64,000 nt of DNA, taken from NCBI GenBank assembly GCA_029834535.1, contig JAQMWT010000468.1, positions 62,001-126,000 of the forward strand, read 5' to 3'. Below, in pieces: positions 50,180 through 60,290 of this stretch. The first letter of the stretch is position 1; each line of letters starts with the position of its first letter. The notes under the pieces were generated by a model. The model made no database searches and was not told the DNA's origin. It worked only from the letters and a program-made list of their open reading frames with translations. This DNA comes from Chrysophaeum taylorii (Eukaryota; Sar; Pelagophyceae; Pelagomonadales; Pelagomonadaceae). The position numbers and the translations under genes are program-made.

Positions 50180-50738
50180 ATGGTTAGCGGCTCGGGCGAC
50201 CGTGTCTGTCTTTCTGTCGCGCGCGTGCCAGCCAAAGTTAGTTGTTGCCCGCGCCGACATTCCCACGCAGGTAAGGTCCCGAGCGATGAAGTAACCAAGC
50301 TCCCTCTTCTGATTGAAAAAATATGCTGTCGCGCGCGCATCCGGAATCACTTATGCATTACTGAGCTCCCAGGTGACCAACGTCTGAGACGATGGGGCCC
50401 GGTCGACATCCTGACCGCCAAGGACAACCGCGCCGTCGTTCTCAAGCTCCTCAGGCATATGGCCGCCGTCGCCGTTGGCCCGGTCGGGACGTGAGTCCTT
50501 TCTGTCGTCGGGTGAGAACCGAAGCGAGCCTGCCAGGTTTGTTTTGGTCAGGGACCTCCAGCCGCCGGGTATCCCCCACCGCGACGCCCGCGCCGCCGTC
50601 GCAGCCGTGCTCGTACTCAACCTGCTCATCGCCCTCTACGTGATCATGGCCTTCCAGGAGCCCGAGCCCTCTGGTGGCACGACACCACCTGTCGTCGTCC
50701 GGCGTCTCGGCCGCTGGAAGGAACGACGAGCGGAGTGA
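50180..50738 (+). CDS. VMA21-like V-ATPase assembly factor (spliced)
   Basis: Proposed coding exons are 50180-50270, 50373-50490 and 50537-50738 (136 residues); introns of 102 and 46 bases have canonical ends (GTAAGG...CCCAG and GTGAGT...GCCAG). The recognisable part is KDNRAVVLKLLRHMAAVAVG (first membrane helix), a short loop, DARAAVAAVLVLNLLIALYV (second helix) and the charged tail RRLGRWKERRAE. This is the two-helix pattern of VMA21, the ER chaperone for V-ATPase Vo assembly ('RAV..KL...T..M...P...F' ... 'A...A..VV..L..YV..A+.E'). A second acceptor 15 bases downstream (TTGGTCAG) is also in frame. The first exon is the weakest part, since its composition is not clearly coding. It converges on the Mpv17 gene with 55 bases between stops. 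Confidence 0.5.
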
Positions 50739-50793
50739 TACGTGTACTATGTTTCTTACCAACGATGAATGATCCCACCCACCCATCATCACG

Positions 50794-51348
50794 TCACCCC
50801 GACGACGACGGGTGGTCTCCACGGAAATGGCTCAGGAGCGAGACCCAGACGACGCCAACGCCGACGAGAAAAGGGACTCGGAGGTGGGGCGGGTTGACGG
50901 CGAAGTTGAAAACCTGCGCGGGCACGAAGATGGCGGCCTGGAGGCCTACGTCCTCGGCAAAATTGTGGCGCCAGCTGCCGAGCGCGACGCTAAGAAATTC
51001 CCCGTAGTTCCCATGCGCGACCTCGCGGACCGTGTAGAAGACGGGCAGATACACGAAAGGGATATGACCAAGATTGTCGACGAGTGTCACCGCCGCGACG
51101 CTCCCGGGCCTTCGTGACGCCAGTCCGGGTAATACCCAGGGATAGATGCGATTAAAGAGCCAGTACTGCCCCGCGCCGACCCAGCCAACGCCAAACACCG
51201 CGAACGTCGCGTTACGCCGAAAGTCGAACCTCTGCTTCTGCTCACACAACTGCACGACGGCATCGCACACCGAGTTCTTTGCGCCCGCGACAACACACGC
51301 AGTCACCAACGGTGCCGCGCGCATCCATGCGTTCACCCCCTGGAGCAT
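50794..51348 (-). CDS. Mpv17/PMP22 family membrane protein
   Basis: 184 residues from ATG 51348. NSVCDAVVQLCEQK, TFAVFGVGWVGAGQYWLFNRIYPWVLPG, VDNLGHIPFVYLPVFYTVREV, WRHNFAEDVGLQAAIFVPAQVFNFAVNPPHLRVPFLVGVGVVWVSLLSHFRG follow the Mpv17/PMP22 pattern: four membrane helices and the ending 'W..WP..Q..NF..VP...R......V...W...LS'. Members reside in the inner mitochondrial or peroxisomal membrane and are proposed to form channels. Which organelle applies here is unknown. An N-terminal exon upstream is possible because the first helix is short. Confidence 0.85.
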   Translation of the reverse strand: MLQGVNAWMRAAPLVTACVVAGAKNSVCDAVVQLCEQKQRFDFRRNATFAVFGVGWVGAGQYWLFNRIYPWVLPGLASRRPGSVAAVTLVDNLGHIPFVYLPVFYTVREVAHGNYGEFLSVALGSWRHNFAEDVGLQAAIFVPAQVFNFAVNPPHLRVPFLVGVGVVWVSLLSHFRGDHPSSSG

Positions 51349-53228
51349 CGACGTTCTTCGCTCTCTCGGAGGGATTTACACAACCTGCACCGCACCACCG
51401 TGGCGAGCGACGTGCAAAACCGCGACCACCGCCGCGCCCGCGTCAGTTTCTAGTCCCCATCCTTTACCCCTTGGGCCCTTAGGCTCGAGAGCCTAGGCCT
51501 TCGATAAGGTCGCCGAACAGTTCGTCACGAGGCCAAAGGCCGCAGCAGTTTTTTTTTTCCGCGCGTCCGCGCCGCCACGCCTTGGTTATCCCTTGCCGAA
51601 GCCACTAGCACCTCCCTCTTCAGCCAACTTATTACAATGCAACGTCTGGTCCATGCAGTGGTACCGAGTCTGTCTTCCGCTCGAGCTTGGCGACCGCCAC
51701 ACGGAAGAAGATCACGTCTACCTGATTGCGCGCCCTGACCATGCACTTCGCCGCACACCATGCACCGAGCGTTTTGATTGGTCTCCAGTCAGTCTGTCTG
51801 TCACCAGCTCATCCATCACTTCTATCGGGATCCACGAGCATATTAAGGCGGAGATCGAGCGTGTCATTGCGGCGCTCTTGGGCCGCGACGCCGACTCTGG
51901 CACCCATCGCGGTTGACCGTCCTAACACTTACTGCGAACATGGCAGTGAAAAAAGGTCTGCCGCGCGAGGTGCGCCAGGCGGCACGCGAGACGGCGGAGC
52001 AACAGCAAGACTCCGGCGTCCGTTCAACTCGTTGGATCCCCGTCTAGTCCCCCAACCACACGCACTATCGTGTGTGTTGTTCGTCGTCGTTGTGCTCTCG
52101 GGGGCTTGGAGCCCCGCGCAGCGTCCGCGTTGTCATTCAGAGGCCGTCGATTGCGCTCGGACATACATTCTAGCGACAAGCCGTTCACTTGACCCGCGTT
52201 GCTTGCAAAAAAGATGGCGGTTCATCGTTGTGTGTTTGTCGGTTAGTGCTGGCAGCAGCCTCGTTCGCGTGTGCTTAGCGTTTTACCCCAGCGTCGTACG
52301 CTCCGAGCTTTGCGGAAAATGAGCAGCACCAGAAGAGTGTCGTTTTGAAAGAATGGAATTTGACGAGTAACTCCCGAAGAGCCGAAATCGAGATCCGCAA
52401 AGGAACAGAAAAAAGACCGTGGCTGAGGAAGGCGAAGAAAGAAAAACCTGAGAAAATGCAGTCCTGACACACCTGGGTAAAGGCAGCTGCCAAGCTCAAA
52501 GCGCCAAGAGTGAGAGGTCGCGAGACCGGCAGAAATAGAAGCACGCCGCTGCGTCTTCGTATTGCCGGTGAGGCAAATTTCGAGGGGGGGGACTCAAGTT
52601 CCTGCGTATGTAGGCTATAGATTAAAGACGTTTGCACGACTTAGAGTAGGAAATGCGATTCCGGGACAACAAGGTTCGGAGGCAGGGCCGCTACGACCGA
52701 CGCTATGCCGTCTTACGCCCACCGAAAGCGAGGTGTTTGTTGTTATTAGCCGCGAGGTGTTCGTTATTAGCCGCTCGCGACAGCCCTCCGTTGCAACGAA
52801 AGCGCTCTTGGGCTCAAATGCCAAAACGGAATCAACTTCTTTGTCTAATGTCCAACGCCCACGGTCGTCCGAGAAGGTAGCTGCCCAAAAGTTATTCAAG
52901 TCGCAGGACATCGAGGACAACCGCACATGGATCTAGAGCAAAAACTACTGCTGCCGGCGTGGACATCGGAGGCAACCGCAAGTGGGTGACCCAATTAACA
53001 ATCTTGTTTGGCTTCGTTGTTGTCGCTACAGAAACGTCGATCGCCGTCAGCTCGGTTTGACGTTAAGCCCCTTTTACCAGAAGACTGGAGGTCCTCCTCG
53101 AAATCCTTTCGCACGTCCGAGTCGGCGTCGCGCTAGTGCAAGGCCTTCCTCACCAAAACCATTCTTCTACGGTGCGACCAGCCCGTAGTAGTCAAAAAGT
53201 CCAGTTAGTTAAAAGAGGCGTGGTTTGG
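51349..53228. other. Long region without a supported gene
   Basis: About 1.9 kb with lower GC than the genes around it. Frames up to about 200 codons occur on both strands, but their translations are Ser/Arg/Leu-rich, lack domains and start without ATG in good context. A multi-exon gene with short exons is possible, given the spliced neighbours, but I cannot build one. Confidence 0.4.
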
Positions 53229-53801
53229 CTATGAGGCCACACTATGAGCATCAGATGGTCCTCCGTCACCTTGAGGCGAGTGATCGGCAGCGCTGATGAG
53301 CGTACAGCGGTCTTGGGGGTCGATCTGGGATTGGGGGACGAGGATGAGGTCTTGTTCCAGAGGCCTAGGTATCCACTTGGCGACAAGATCTGTCTCGGCG
53401 TGGCGCGGTATGATCGTAGGCTGCGTTCCAGGGTTGTCGTAAGTCTCGGCTGGCCAGACGCCAAATCGATAGGTGACGGCCTGCGCCGGCGGCCAGCCGT
53501 GCGGATTCGGGAGGTCGAGCATGACCGCGAGCAGTTCCTGGAACAGCGAGGTGCGCCTGTTCATGCCCCGGTCATTCTGGACTTCTATAGGCACGCGCAG
53601 GCGCTCGAGCGTCGTGCGGTCGGGCTCGAAGGGGATGACAGTGGGCAACCGCGAGGACAACCCTCCGAGGTCGTACGTGCCCGCAATGTACGAGTGTTTC
53701 TCCGCCGCCGAGACGGGGTGCCGCCACACGCGCAGCGTGAGCCGGCTTTTCGATGGAGCCGGCGCCGGCGCGAACACATCGTACGTTTCGATGTGGCTCA
53801 T
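53229..53801 (-). CDS. Hypothetical protein
   Basis: 190 residues from ATG 53801 (MSHIETYDVFAPAPAPSKSR). The antisense frame is of similar length but reads as Arg-rich shadow. This strand has balanced composition and proline-containing beta segments (LTLRVWRHPVSAAEKHSYIAG, LRVPIEVQNDRGMNRRTSLFQ, VTYRFGVWPAETYDNPG, WIPRPLEQDLILVP). No domain or family recognised. It is divergent from the gene at 53861 with 59 bases between start codons. Confidence 0.5.
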   Translation of the reverse strand: MSHIETYDVFAPAPAPSKSRLTLRVWRHPVSAAEKHSYIAGTYDLGGLSSRLPTVIPFEPDRTTLERLRVPIEVQNDRGMNRRTSLFQELLAVMLDLPNPHGWPPAQAVTYRFGVWPAETYDNPGTQPTIIPRHAETDLVAKWIPRPLEQDLILVPQSQIDPQDRCTLISAADHSPQGDGGPSDAHSVAS

Positions 53802-53860
53802 CGGATAGGGTAAGGGTATAGAGGTAAGGGTCGAGCGTTGAGCGAGTGTGATTCATTCAA

Positions 53861-54548
53861 ATGGCAAGGCATCACTTTGATGATCACACTGCGCGGCGGA
53901 TCCGCGAGGCACTCGCGGGATGCGAGGCTGCCGTCGACGCGGACCCGCGAGCGCTTGGGTGGGTGAGGGCGGTGCGCGCGGGGATCGAGGCCACGTGCGC
54001 GGCGTCGACGCCGACCCGCGAGGAGCTCCTGTTCTCGCGCCGCGCTGCGCTCGCCCACAGCATCGCGGCCTCGCAGTCGCGCGAGAGTCTCGCGTGAGTG
54101 GGGCACCACCCTTGAATTTTATGATATCGTGCCTCGCAGGCGCGCGCGCGCACGGCGGTGCGCGGCGCGCATACTCGAGCTCAGAGCCGAGGAGGCGCGA
54201 AAGCTCCAAGGTGAGATCGAGGCCATCTCGCCCCGACGCCGCGAGACGACGGCGGCCGTCAACGACGCCCTCGTGGACATCACGCCCTACGCGGCCAAGC
54301 TGCAGGCGGCCGCGGACACCGTGGTGAAGGCCGCCGACGCAGCCCCTCCGAGGCTGGCGGCCCTGGGCTCCCTCGTCGAGACGGCCACACAGGCGCCAAA
54401 AAGGCAACGGCGCGACGACGGCGCCCCTTCCGATCCTGCCGACCTCCTCGCCAACCACCTGGCGCAGCCCGACGTCCTCTCCTCATTCCTCTCGCCCCCA
54501 CAACCTCCCAAAGACGCCACCACCACCACCACCAGCACTAGCCTCTAA
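53861..54548 (+). CDS. Hypothetical helical protein, one intron
   Basis: Start ATG 53861 (MARHHFDDHTARRIREALAG). The first frame ends just after ESLA. A canonical 46-base intron at 54094-54139 (GTGAGTGG...GCCTCGCAG) joins it in frame to ARARRCAARILELRAEEARK. The coding parts are 53861-54093 and 54140-54548, 213 residues. It is largely helical with a coiled-coil stretch (LELRAEEARKLQGEIEAI and onwards). A basic APKRQRRDD stretch could be a nuclear localisation signal. The tail is Thr-rich. No family recognised. The stop codon lies inside a long palindrome. Confidence 0.65.
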
Positions 54549-54583
54549 TTAATTAATTAATTAATTAATTAATTAGAGGCTAG
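54538..54583. terminator. 46-base perfect palindrome with (TTAA)n core
   Basis: The arms CTAGCCTC / GAGGCTAG flank an alternating TAAT core, giving a complete 46-base palindrome that includes the stop codon of the upstream gene. It lies between convergent genes (54548 and 54798). It could form a hairpin in either transcript and may mark 3' ends. That role is inferred. Confidence 0.5.
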
Positions 54584-54797
54584 AGGGTGGTGGTGATCAT
54601 CATCTAGGAGGAGGAGGAGGAGTACGGACGGACGGACGGACGGACGGACGAACGACGACCAGAGAGAGTATTTTGGATGAATTCGTCGGCGAAACCTCCT
54701 CATCATCAGTTGGTTACAAAACACAAAAACCGGGAAAAAAAAACGAGTACAAGCACGCGGGGTTGTTGTTCCGTCCGTCCCGTCGTCGTCCTACCGA

Positions 54798-56795
54798 CTA
54801 GACGAGGTTCTGGAGGGGGGGACCCACCCCGAGGTCATTTTCGAGCGCGGCGAGGAGGTCGCCCGCCCAGTCCGGGAAATCGAGGACGCCCTCCCTCCCC
54901 GCGTCGTCGTCGTCGTCGTCGTCATCCCAGTCGGCCCAAGGAGTGTTCGGCGGCGGCGGCGGCACCACCGGGGGTGGTTTCGGGTTCTGGACGATGGTAC
55001 GCCGCCGGAGTGCGCGGGCGCACTCGGTCGCGACGCGGAGGACGAGAGGGTCCCTTCTTAGAAGAGGCCTCGCGTCGACGGGCGAATGTTGGTCGACGCC
55101 CGCGGAAAGGAGGAGAAGGCTGGTCATGGAAAAAGCGCAGGCAAAGACGAGGGCATGGAGGAGGGGCGTCGAGGCGGGGGCGGCAGCGATCGCGGAAGCG
55201 ACGGGACCGCACGCGCGGCGGGCGTTCTCGAATTCGTCGCGCGTCCAGGGCGCGCAAGATACGGAAACGACAATCGTTTGCGCGTCGAGGAGGCGGTCGA
55301 GGCTCGCAACGAAGGCCGGCGGGAGACGGGTCGCGGAGAAGGCCGCCGTCCCGAAGGAGGGCGAGGCGAGCCTCGAGCGTTCCAAGGCCGCCCGGAGCGA
55401 GACCGCGAGAGCGTCGGCCGAGTCTCGCCTCGCGTGTCCCGGGGATCGCGCGAGACACGTCGCGATCGAGAGCGCGGCGTCGGCGCGGCAGGCGGCCACC
55501 GCGCACACGTCGGGAAGGAGGGGCTCGAGTTTGGCATCCTGGAGCGCGGCGGTCGGCCAGGCCGCGGCGCGGAGGCGCCACGCGGTCGCTTCGTCCTTGG
55601 CGTCGGCGGCGCGCCATCGCTGGTGGCGTCCGCCCGAGGCCGAAGACGCGAGCAAGGCGACGGCCCGATAGTAGGCGGAGCCGTCGACGTCCTCGAGCGA
55701 CGAGGCGGCGAGCGCGCGGCACCGGCGGACGATGTCGCGGAGGATGCCGGGCTCGGCCTCGCGCGCGGCCTGCTCGCGACGTTGCACGATATCGGAATCG
55801 TCGCCCGCGCCGTCGTGGGAGGCACCCCAGCGCGGCCGGCAGTCTCCGAGAACCTCGAGGCAGTAGCGGGCAAACCCGCAGGCCGCGCCGAGCATGAAGG
55901 CCCCGAGTGGTCCGCGGCGAGGGGTTCGCGCGCCCGAGGACGAGCACAGCTCGGAGATCGCGACGGTCGCCGCGAGCTGGCGCGCCGCTCGCCTCACTTC
56001 AAACTGCTGGTGGCCGAAAAAGGGAGCGAAAGGCGCAGGTCTGGCCGTCGGCGGTGCGCGGCCGCCCCCGAGGCTCGCGACGATATCTTCGCTCGCGATG
56101 GCGTCCCGGGCGACGAGGCACGCCTCCGCGACTTCCCATTCCGCGCCGCCTCGGATCAGCTCGTCGTCCATGGTCGCCGCGAGGGCGGGGTCGCGCGAAA
56201 GGAGGGTCGCGGCGGCGAGCCGCACCGTCGAGGCGCGGTCCCCAAGGAGCGTCCGGAGGGTCGGGGCATCCAGGGGGGGGACGCCCTCGAGTCGTTCGAG
56301 CGCCGCGAGCGGTCCGGCGAGCGCTGCCGCGCGACGCTCGGGGTCCGCTCGCGGGGCCGCCATCTCGCGCCGGAGCGTCGCGACCACCGCGGGGGCGCTC
56401 TCCTCGTCGAGCGCCGCGACGGCGGCCGCGCGCACGGGGGCGCTCGGGTGGACGAGCGCGCACGTCGCGACCGCGTTTTCGAGCGCAAACTTTGTCGACG
56501 TCAAGCCGCGCAGGGCGGCGAGCGCGAGGCACAGGCCCTCGGCGCGCCGCCAGTCCGTCTCGGCAGCGCAGGCCGCCACGAGCTCGGCCGCCCACCCTTC
56601 CACAAGTTGGGCTCGCGTCGAGTCGTCGAGGCTCAGGTCTGCGAGGCCCCGCGCGCAGGCGCGGCGGACCTCGGACCAGGGGTCGCCGAGGGCCCCGCAC
56701 ACGCTGCGGACGCCCGCGAGGTCGTCGGCCTTGGTGACCTTCGCGACTGCGTCGAGGAGTTTCGCGAGGCGCTCGCGCGCAACGTCTCGCGTCAT
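54798..56795 (-). CDS. HEAT/ARM-repeat protein
   Basis: 665 residues from ATG 56795 (MTRDVARERLAKLLDAVAKV); the frame upstream continues without a better ATG in host-like sequence. It is built of alpha-helical repeats with the HEAT pattern, e.g. GVRSVCGALGDPWSEVRRACARGLADL, HPSAPVRAAAVAALDEESAPAVVATL and LGDRASTVRLAAATLLSRDPALA. It ends with a Pro-rich linker, an acidic run (DWDDDDDDDD) and a last helix LDFPDWAGDLLAALENDLG. HEAT arrays are scaffolds for transport, chromatin or translation complexes. I cannot place this one in a family. Very GC-rich, which is why long antisense frames overlap it. Confidence 0.75.
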   Translation of the reverse strand: MTRDVARERLAKLLDAVAKVTKADDLAGVRSVCGALGDPWSEVRRACARGLADLSLDDSTRAQLVEGWAAELVAACAAETDWRRAEGLCLALAALRGLTSTKFALENAVATCALVHPSAPVRAAAVAALDEESAPAVVATLRREMAAPRADPERRAAALAGPLAALERLEGVPPLDAPTLRTLLGDRASTVRLAAATLLSRDPALAATMDDELIRGGAEWEVAEACLVARDAIASEDIVASLGGGRAPPTARPAPFAPFFGHQQFEVRRAARQLAATVAISELCSSSGARTPRRGPLGAFMLGAACGFARYCLEVLGDCRPRWGASHDGAGDDSDIVQRREQAAREAEPGILRDIVRRCRALAASSLEDVDGSAYYRAVALLASSASGGRHQRWRAADAKDEATAWRLRAAAWPTAALQDAKLEPLLPDVCAVAACRADAALSIATCLARSPGHARRDSADALAVSLRAALERSRLASPSFGTAAFSATRLPPAFVASLDRLLDAQTIVVSVSCAPWTRDEFENARRACGPVASAIAAAPASTPLLHALVFACAFSMTSLLLLSAGVDQHSPVDARPLLRRDPLVLRVATECARALRRRTIVQNPKPPPVVPPPPPNTPWADWDDDDDDDDAGREGVLDFPDWAGDLLAALENDLGVGPPLQNLV

Positions 56796-58008
56796 CACGA
56801 AAACGCCCGACCTATCGCCAAAAAACGGCGGCGGTGGCGTAGTAGTGAAAAAGTGGGATGGGTTGTTTCCTTTCCAAGAACGGCGGGCGGCAGGTCTACT
56901 ACGTCCACCTCGGCGTGTGTAGCCCTTGGTGTCGAAGCCTCCATGCATTCTCGAGCGCCGCCGGCACCCGGAGGAGACAAGGCGGAGGTGCGTGCCGACG
57001 GCGCATCTCGTTGCCGATGATGGGCAGAGTGAGCTCTCATCTTTTAGAGAGCCGCGTGGATGAGGTGTTGGACGTGTCGGGGGGGTCTCGACGAGGAGGC
57101 CCATCACGCACTTGTCGTCCACGGGGAGTTCATCGCCTCTCGCAGCTTGGATGATGTCACGGACCGAGAGCGCTGATGGCCGATTCTAGAGAGAGGTGCG
57201 AATGCCGAGAACACACAGCGTCTGCGGCTGTTATGGACCAGCGTGAGGAGAGCGACGAACAAGAACCTCGAAGGTTGCTCTCCCACGGTTGTCGTCGATT
57301 TTGTCCATCACCGAACGTGGCTCGACGTCGCTCGGGTGGGGGACGGGAATTCATTCATCCATTCATCCATTCATCCATTCATCCATTCATCCATTCATTC
57401 ATTCATTCATTCATTCATTCATTCGTTGAGGGGCCCGCACCCGCCTTTGGACGACGGACCGTGTGGTGGTAAGAAAACCGTAACTGCGGGTGAGTGGGAA
57501 AAAGGTATTAAGTTCCTCCTGCGGAATGCTTGGAGACGAGCTGGTGGCAAAGACGACGGCGATGCTGGTAAGAAGAACGCGGCATATGCCCGAGAGAGAG
57601 GGACACCAGATTCTGCGAGGCGCGCAGAGAGTGCCTCATTGTCGTTATCGTCCGGGACGGGGCGCACGTCAGGGGAATGCACGCGAGACGCGTCGGGGGG
57701 GGCGAAAAAAAAAACAACAGGGGGGGCGAAAAAAAAAACAAACTAAAGTCGTGTAGCCAGCCGCCCTCCCAGGCGAAAAATAGTCTGTGAGCACCCCACG
57801 GGTACCGCCTCGCGGCGTCCGCCGCCGCCGCCTGCGCCGAAGGTATAGGAGTAGGGTCATTGATTTAGAGCAGAGCACGACATCGCAAAAAAATCCGAGT
57901 TCTTCGGGAATTTAAAAAACGCGTCTGGAGGAAGGAGAAAGAACTACAACACGAAAATGAAGCAGCCGAAGAAGCAACGGTCGAATTTGATCGAGAAGGA
58001 AAATTGTA
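56796..58008. other. Divergent region between HEAT and SMC3 genes
   Basis: 1.2 kb with a CATT/CATCCATT simple repeat at 57350-57425 and GGGGGGCGAAAAAAAAAACAA doublets near 57695-57742. The plus-strand 'IHPFIHSSIHPF' frame is just the repeat. Nothing else supported. Promoters of both genes are expected here. Confidence 0.5.
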
Positions 58009-60253
58009 ATGGCGTCGTGCGTTCACATCAAGGGGGTGTCGATGAGCGGGTTCCGGTCGTTCCGGGAGGTAGGGTCGCTCGGGCAGGAGCTGAGCGCGGG
58101 TCACAGCGCCGTGGTGGGTCGTAACGGGAGCGGGAAGTCAAATTTGTTCGAGGCGATCGAGTTCGCGTTGCTGAGTCCGCGGTTCTACAGTTTGCGGGCG
58201 TCGGAGCGGCAGAAGCTGCTGAGCGACGACGCGCAGGTGGTGTCGGCGTTCGTGGAGGTGGTTTTGTCGAACGGGTCGCGGCGGGTGCCGGTGGAGAGCG
58301 ACGAGGTGGTTGTTCGGCGGTCGATCGGACTTAAGAAGGACGAATTCTTCGTGAATCGGAAGCGGGTGACAAAGAAGGAGGTCGAAGGCCTCCTCGAGCA
58401 CGCGGGGTTTTGCTGCGCGGCGCCGTACTACATCGTGCAGCAGGGCAAGGTGAACGCGTTGTGCGGGATGCGGGACGCCGAGCGGTTGGAGGTGCTTAAG
58501 GAGGTGGGCGGCGCGGGCGCGTACGAGGCGAGACGAGCCGAGGCTCTCAAGCAGCTGGAGTCGACCGAGGGGGATGCGGGGGCGGTCGCGAGCGCCATCG
58601 CGTCGATCGAGGAGCGGCTGGGCGAGCTCGAGGGCGAGAAGACGGAGTTGCAGGCGTACGACGTCCTGGACCGGCGGTTCCGGGCGTTGTCTTACGCGCT
58701 CCACGACGCGAGGGCGAGGCGGGCGACGGCCGAGCTCGAGGAGCTGCAGAAGGAGCCCGACATTTCGGCCGTGTGGGTTTCGAAGCAGAAAGCCGAGGAG
58801 CGGGTGGCCGCGTGCGGCGCGCGGCTGGAGGAGGCGCGACGAGCCAAGGCGCGGCTGTGCGAGCGGCGCGCGGAAGCCGACGAGGCCAAAGCGAAACTCC
58901 TGACGCGCGAGGCGCGACTCGGGGCGGAGCTCGCGGACCTCGAGGGTCGCGTGTCGCGCGACCGGCGGTGCCGAGGGCGTTTGAAGCGCGAGCTGCGGGC
59001 GGCGACGGCGGCGTTCGAGGAGGCGCGGGCAGAGGCTCGGAGCGTCTCGAGTCGGCGGCGCGCTCTTCTCGCGGCTATCGGCGAGGAAGAAGCGCCGCGG
59101 GAGGAGGGGTATCGCGGCGGCGGCAAGGAGGAAGAGGAGGAGGCTCGTCGCAGGCTGGAAGCCCACCGCGCCGAGGCCGAGCGGCTCTCGGAGGAGCGGC
59201 GGGACCTGGTGTCGCGCCGGGCCGAGGCGTCGACGCGCGCGCGGCGCGCGCGGCTCGAGGTCGAGGAGCTCGAGGAGGAGGCGGGGAAGGCGCGCGCGGC
59301 GCGGCGGCACGCGATCCACGGGGTCCGGCGGCTCGCACCCCCGGCGGTCGCGGCGGGCCTTGGAGCCCTCGACGAGATCCTCGAGGCGCACCCCGAGCTT
59401 TCCTCCGAGTGTCGCGGCCCGCTCGTCTGTTCGCTCCGGCTCGCCGACGACAAATACGGCGCGGCCGTCGAGGCGGCCGCGGGGGCCCAGCTGTGGCACG
59501 TGGTGGTCGACACCGACGAGGCGGCCGCCGCGATCGCGTCGGAGCTCGAGCGCAAGCACGGCCGGCTCACGTTTTTGCCATCAAACCGGCTCCGCCCGCC
59601 GGCGCCGGCGCAAATCCTAGAGGACGACGTCGTCGCTCTCGCGCCCGCGGCGCTCGACGAAATCGACGAGGAAGTGCGGCTCGCGGTGAGCCTCGTCCTC
59701 GGGGACAAGCTCCTCGCGCGCGACCTCGAGGCCGCCACGAAGCACTCCGCGCGCCTCCGGCTGGACGCGGTGACCCTCGACGGCGACGAGGTCTCTCGTT
59801 CGGGCGCGATTCGCGGCGGCGCGACGCGCCGGTCGCCGCTGGCCGCGGCCTCGCGGCTCCGGGATGCGGAAGCTGTCCTCGAGGAGGTGACGGCGCGGCT
59901 CGCTGCGCTCCGCGACGCCAATCATAGCGAGGAAGCGTTGAGGGTCGAGGCGGCCCTCGCGGACGCGGACGCGCGCCGCGCCGCCGCGCGGGACGCCGCG
60001 CGCGAAGCTCGGCGAGACGTCGACCGCCTCGCCGCCGCGCGCCGCGCCCTCGAAGCCCGCGTCCTCGACCCCCCCCAAGAACCCGACGACGAACCCGTTG
60101 TTGTCGCCGACGACCGGAGCGCCGCGGAGGCCGAGCTGGCATCCCTCGACGACCGCGCCGCGCGCCTGAGGGCTGCGATGATAAGGGCAGCCGAGTTTCG
60201 CGACCGCCTCTCGGCGCGCCTCCTCGGGGGAAGAAGCGACGAGGAAGAAGATA

Positions 60254-60290
<37 letters not shown>

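Noticed and set aside
54677-57020. Long plus-strand frames (406 and 644 codons) over the HEAT gene
   Set aside because: Arg/Gly-rich translations typical of antisense to GC-rich coding DNA; the minus strand shows regular helical repeats.
57350-57425. IHPFIH-repeat protein
   Set aside because: It is only the translation of a CATT/CATCCATT simple repeat.
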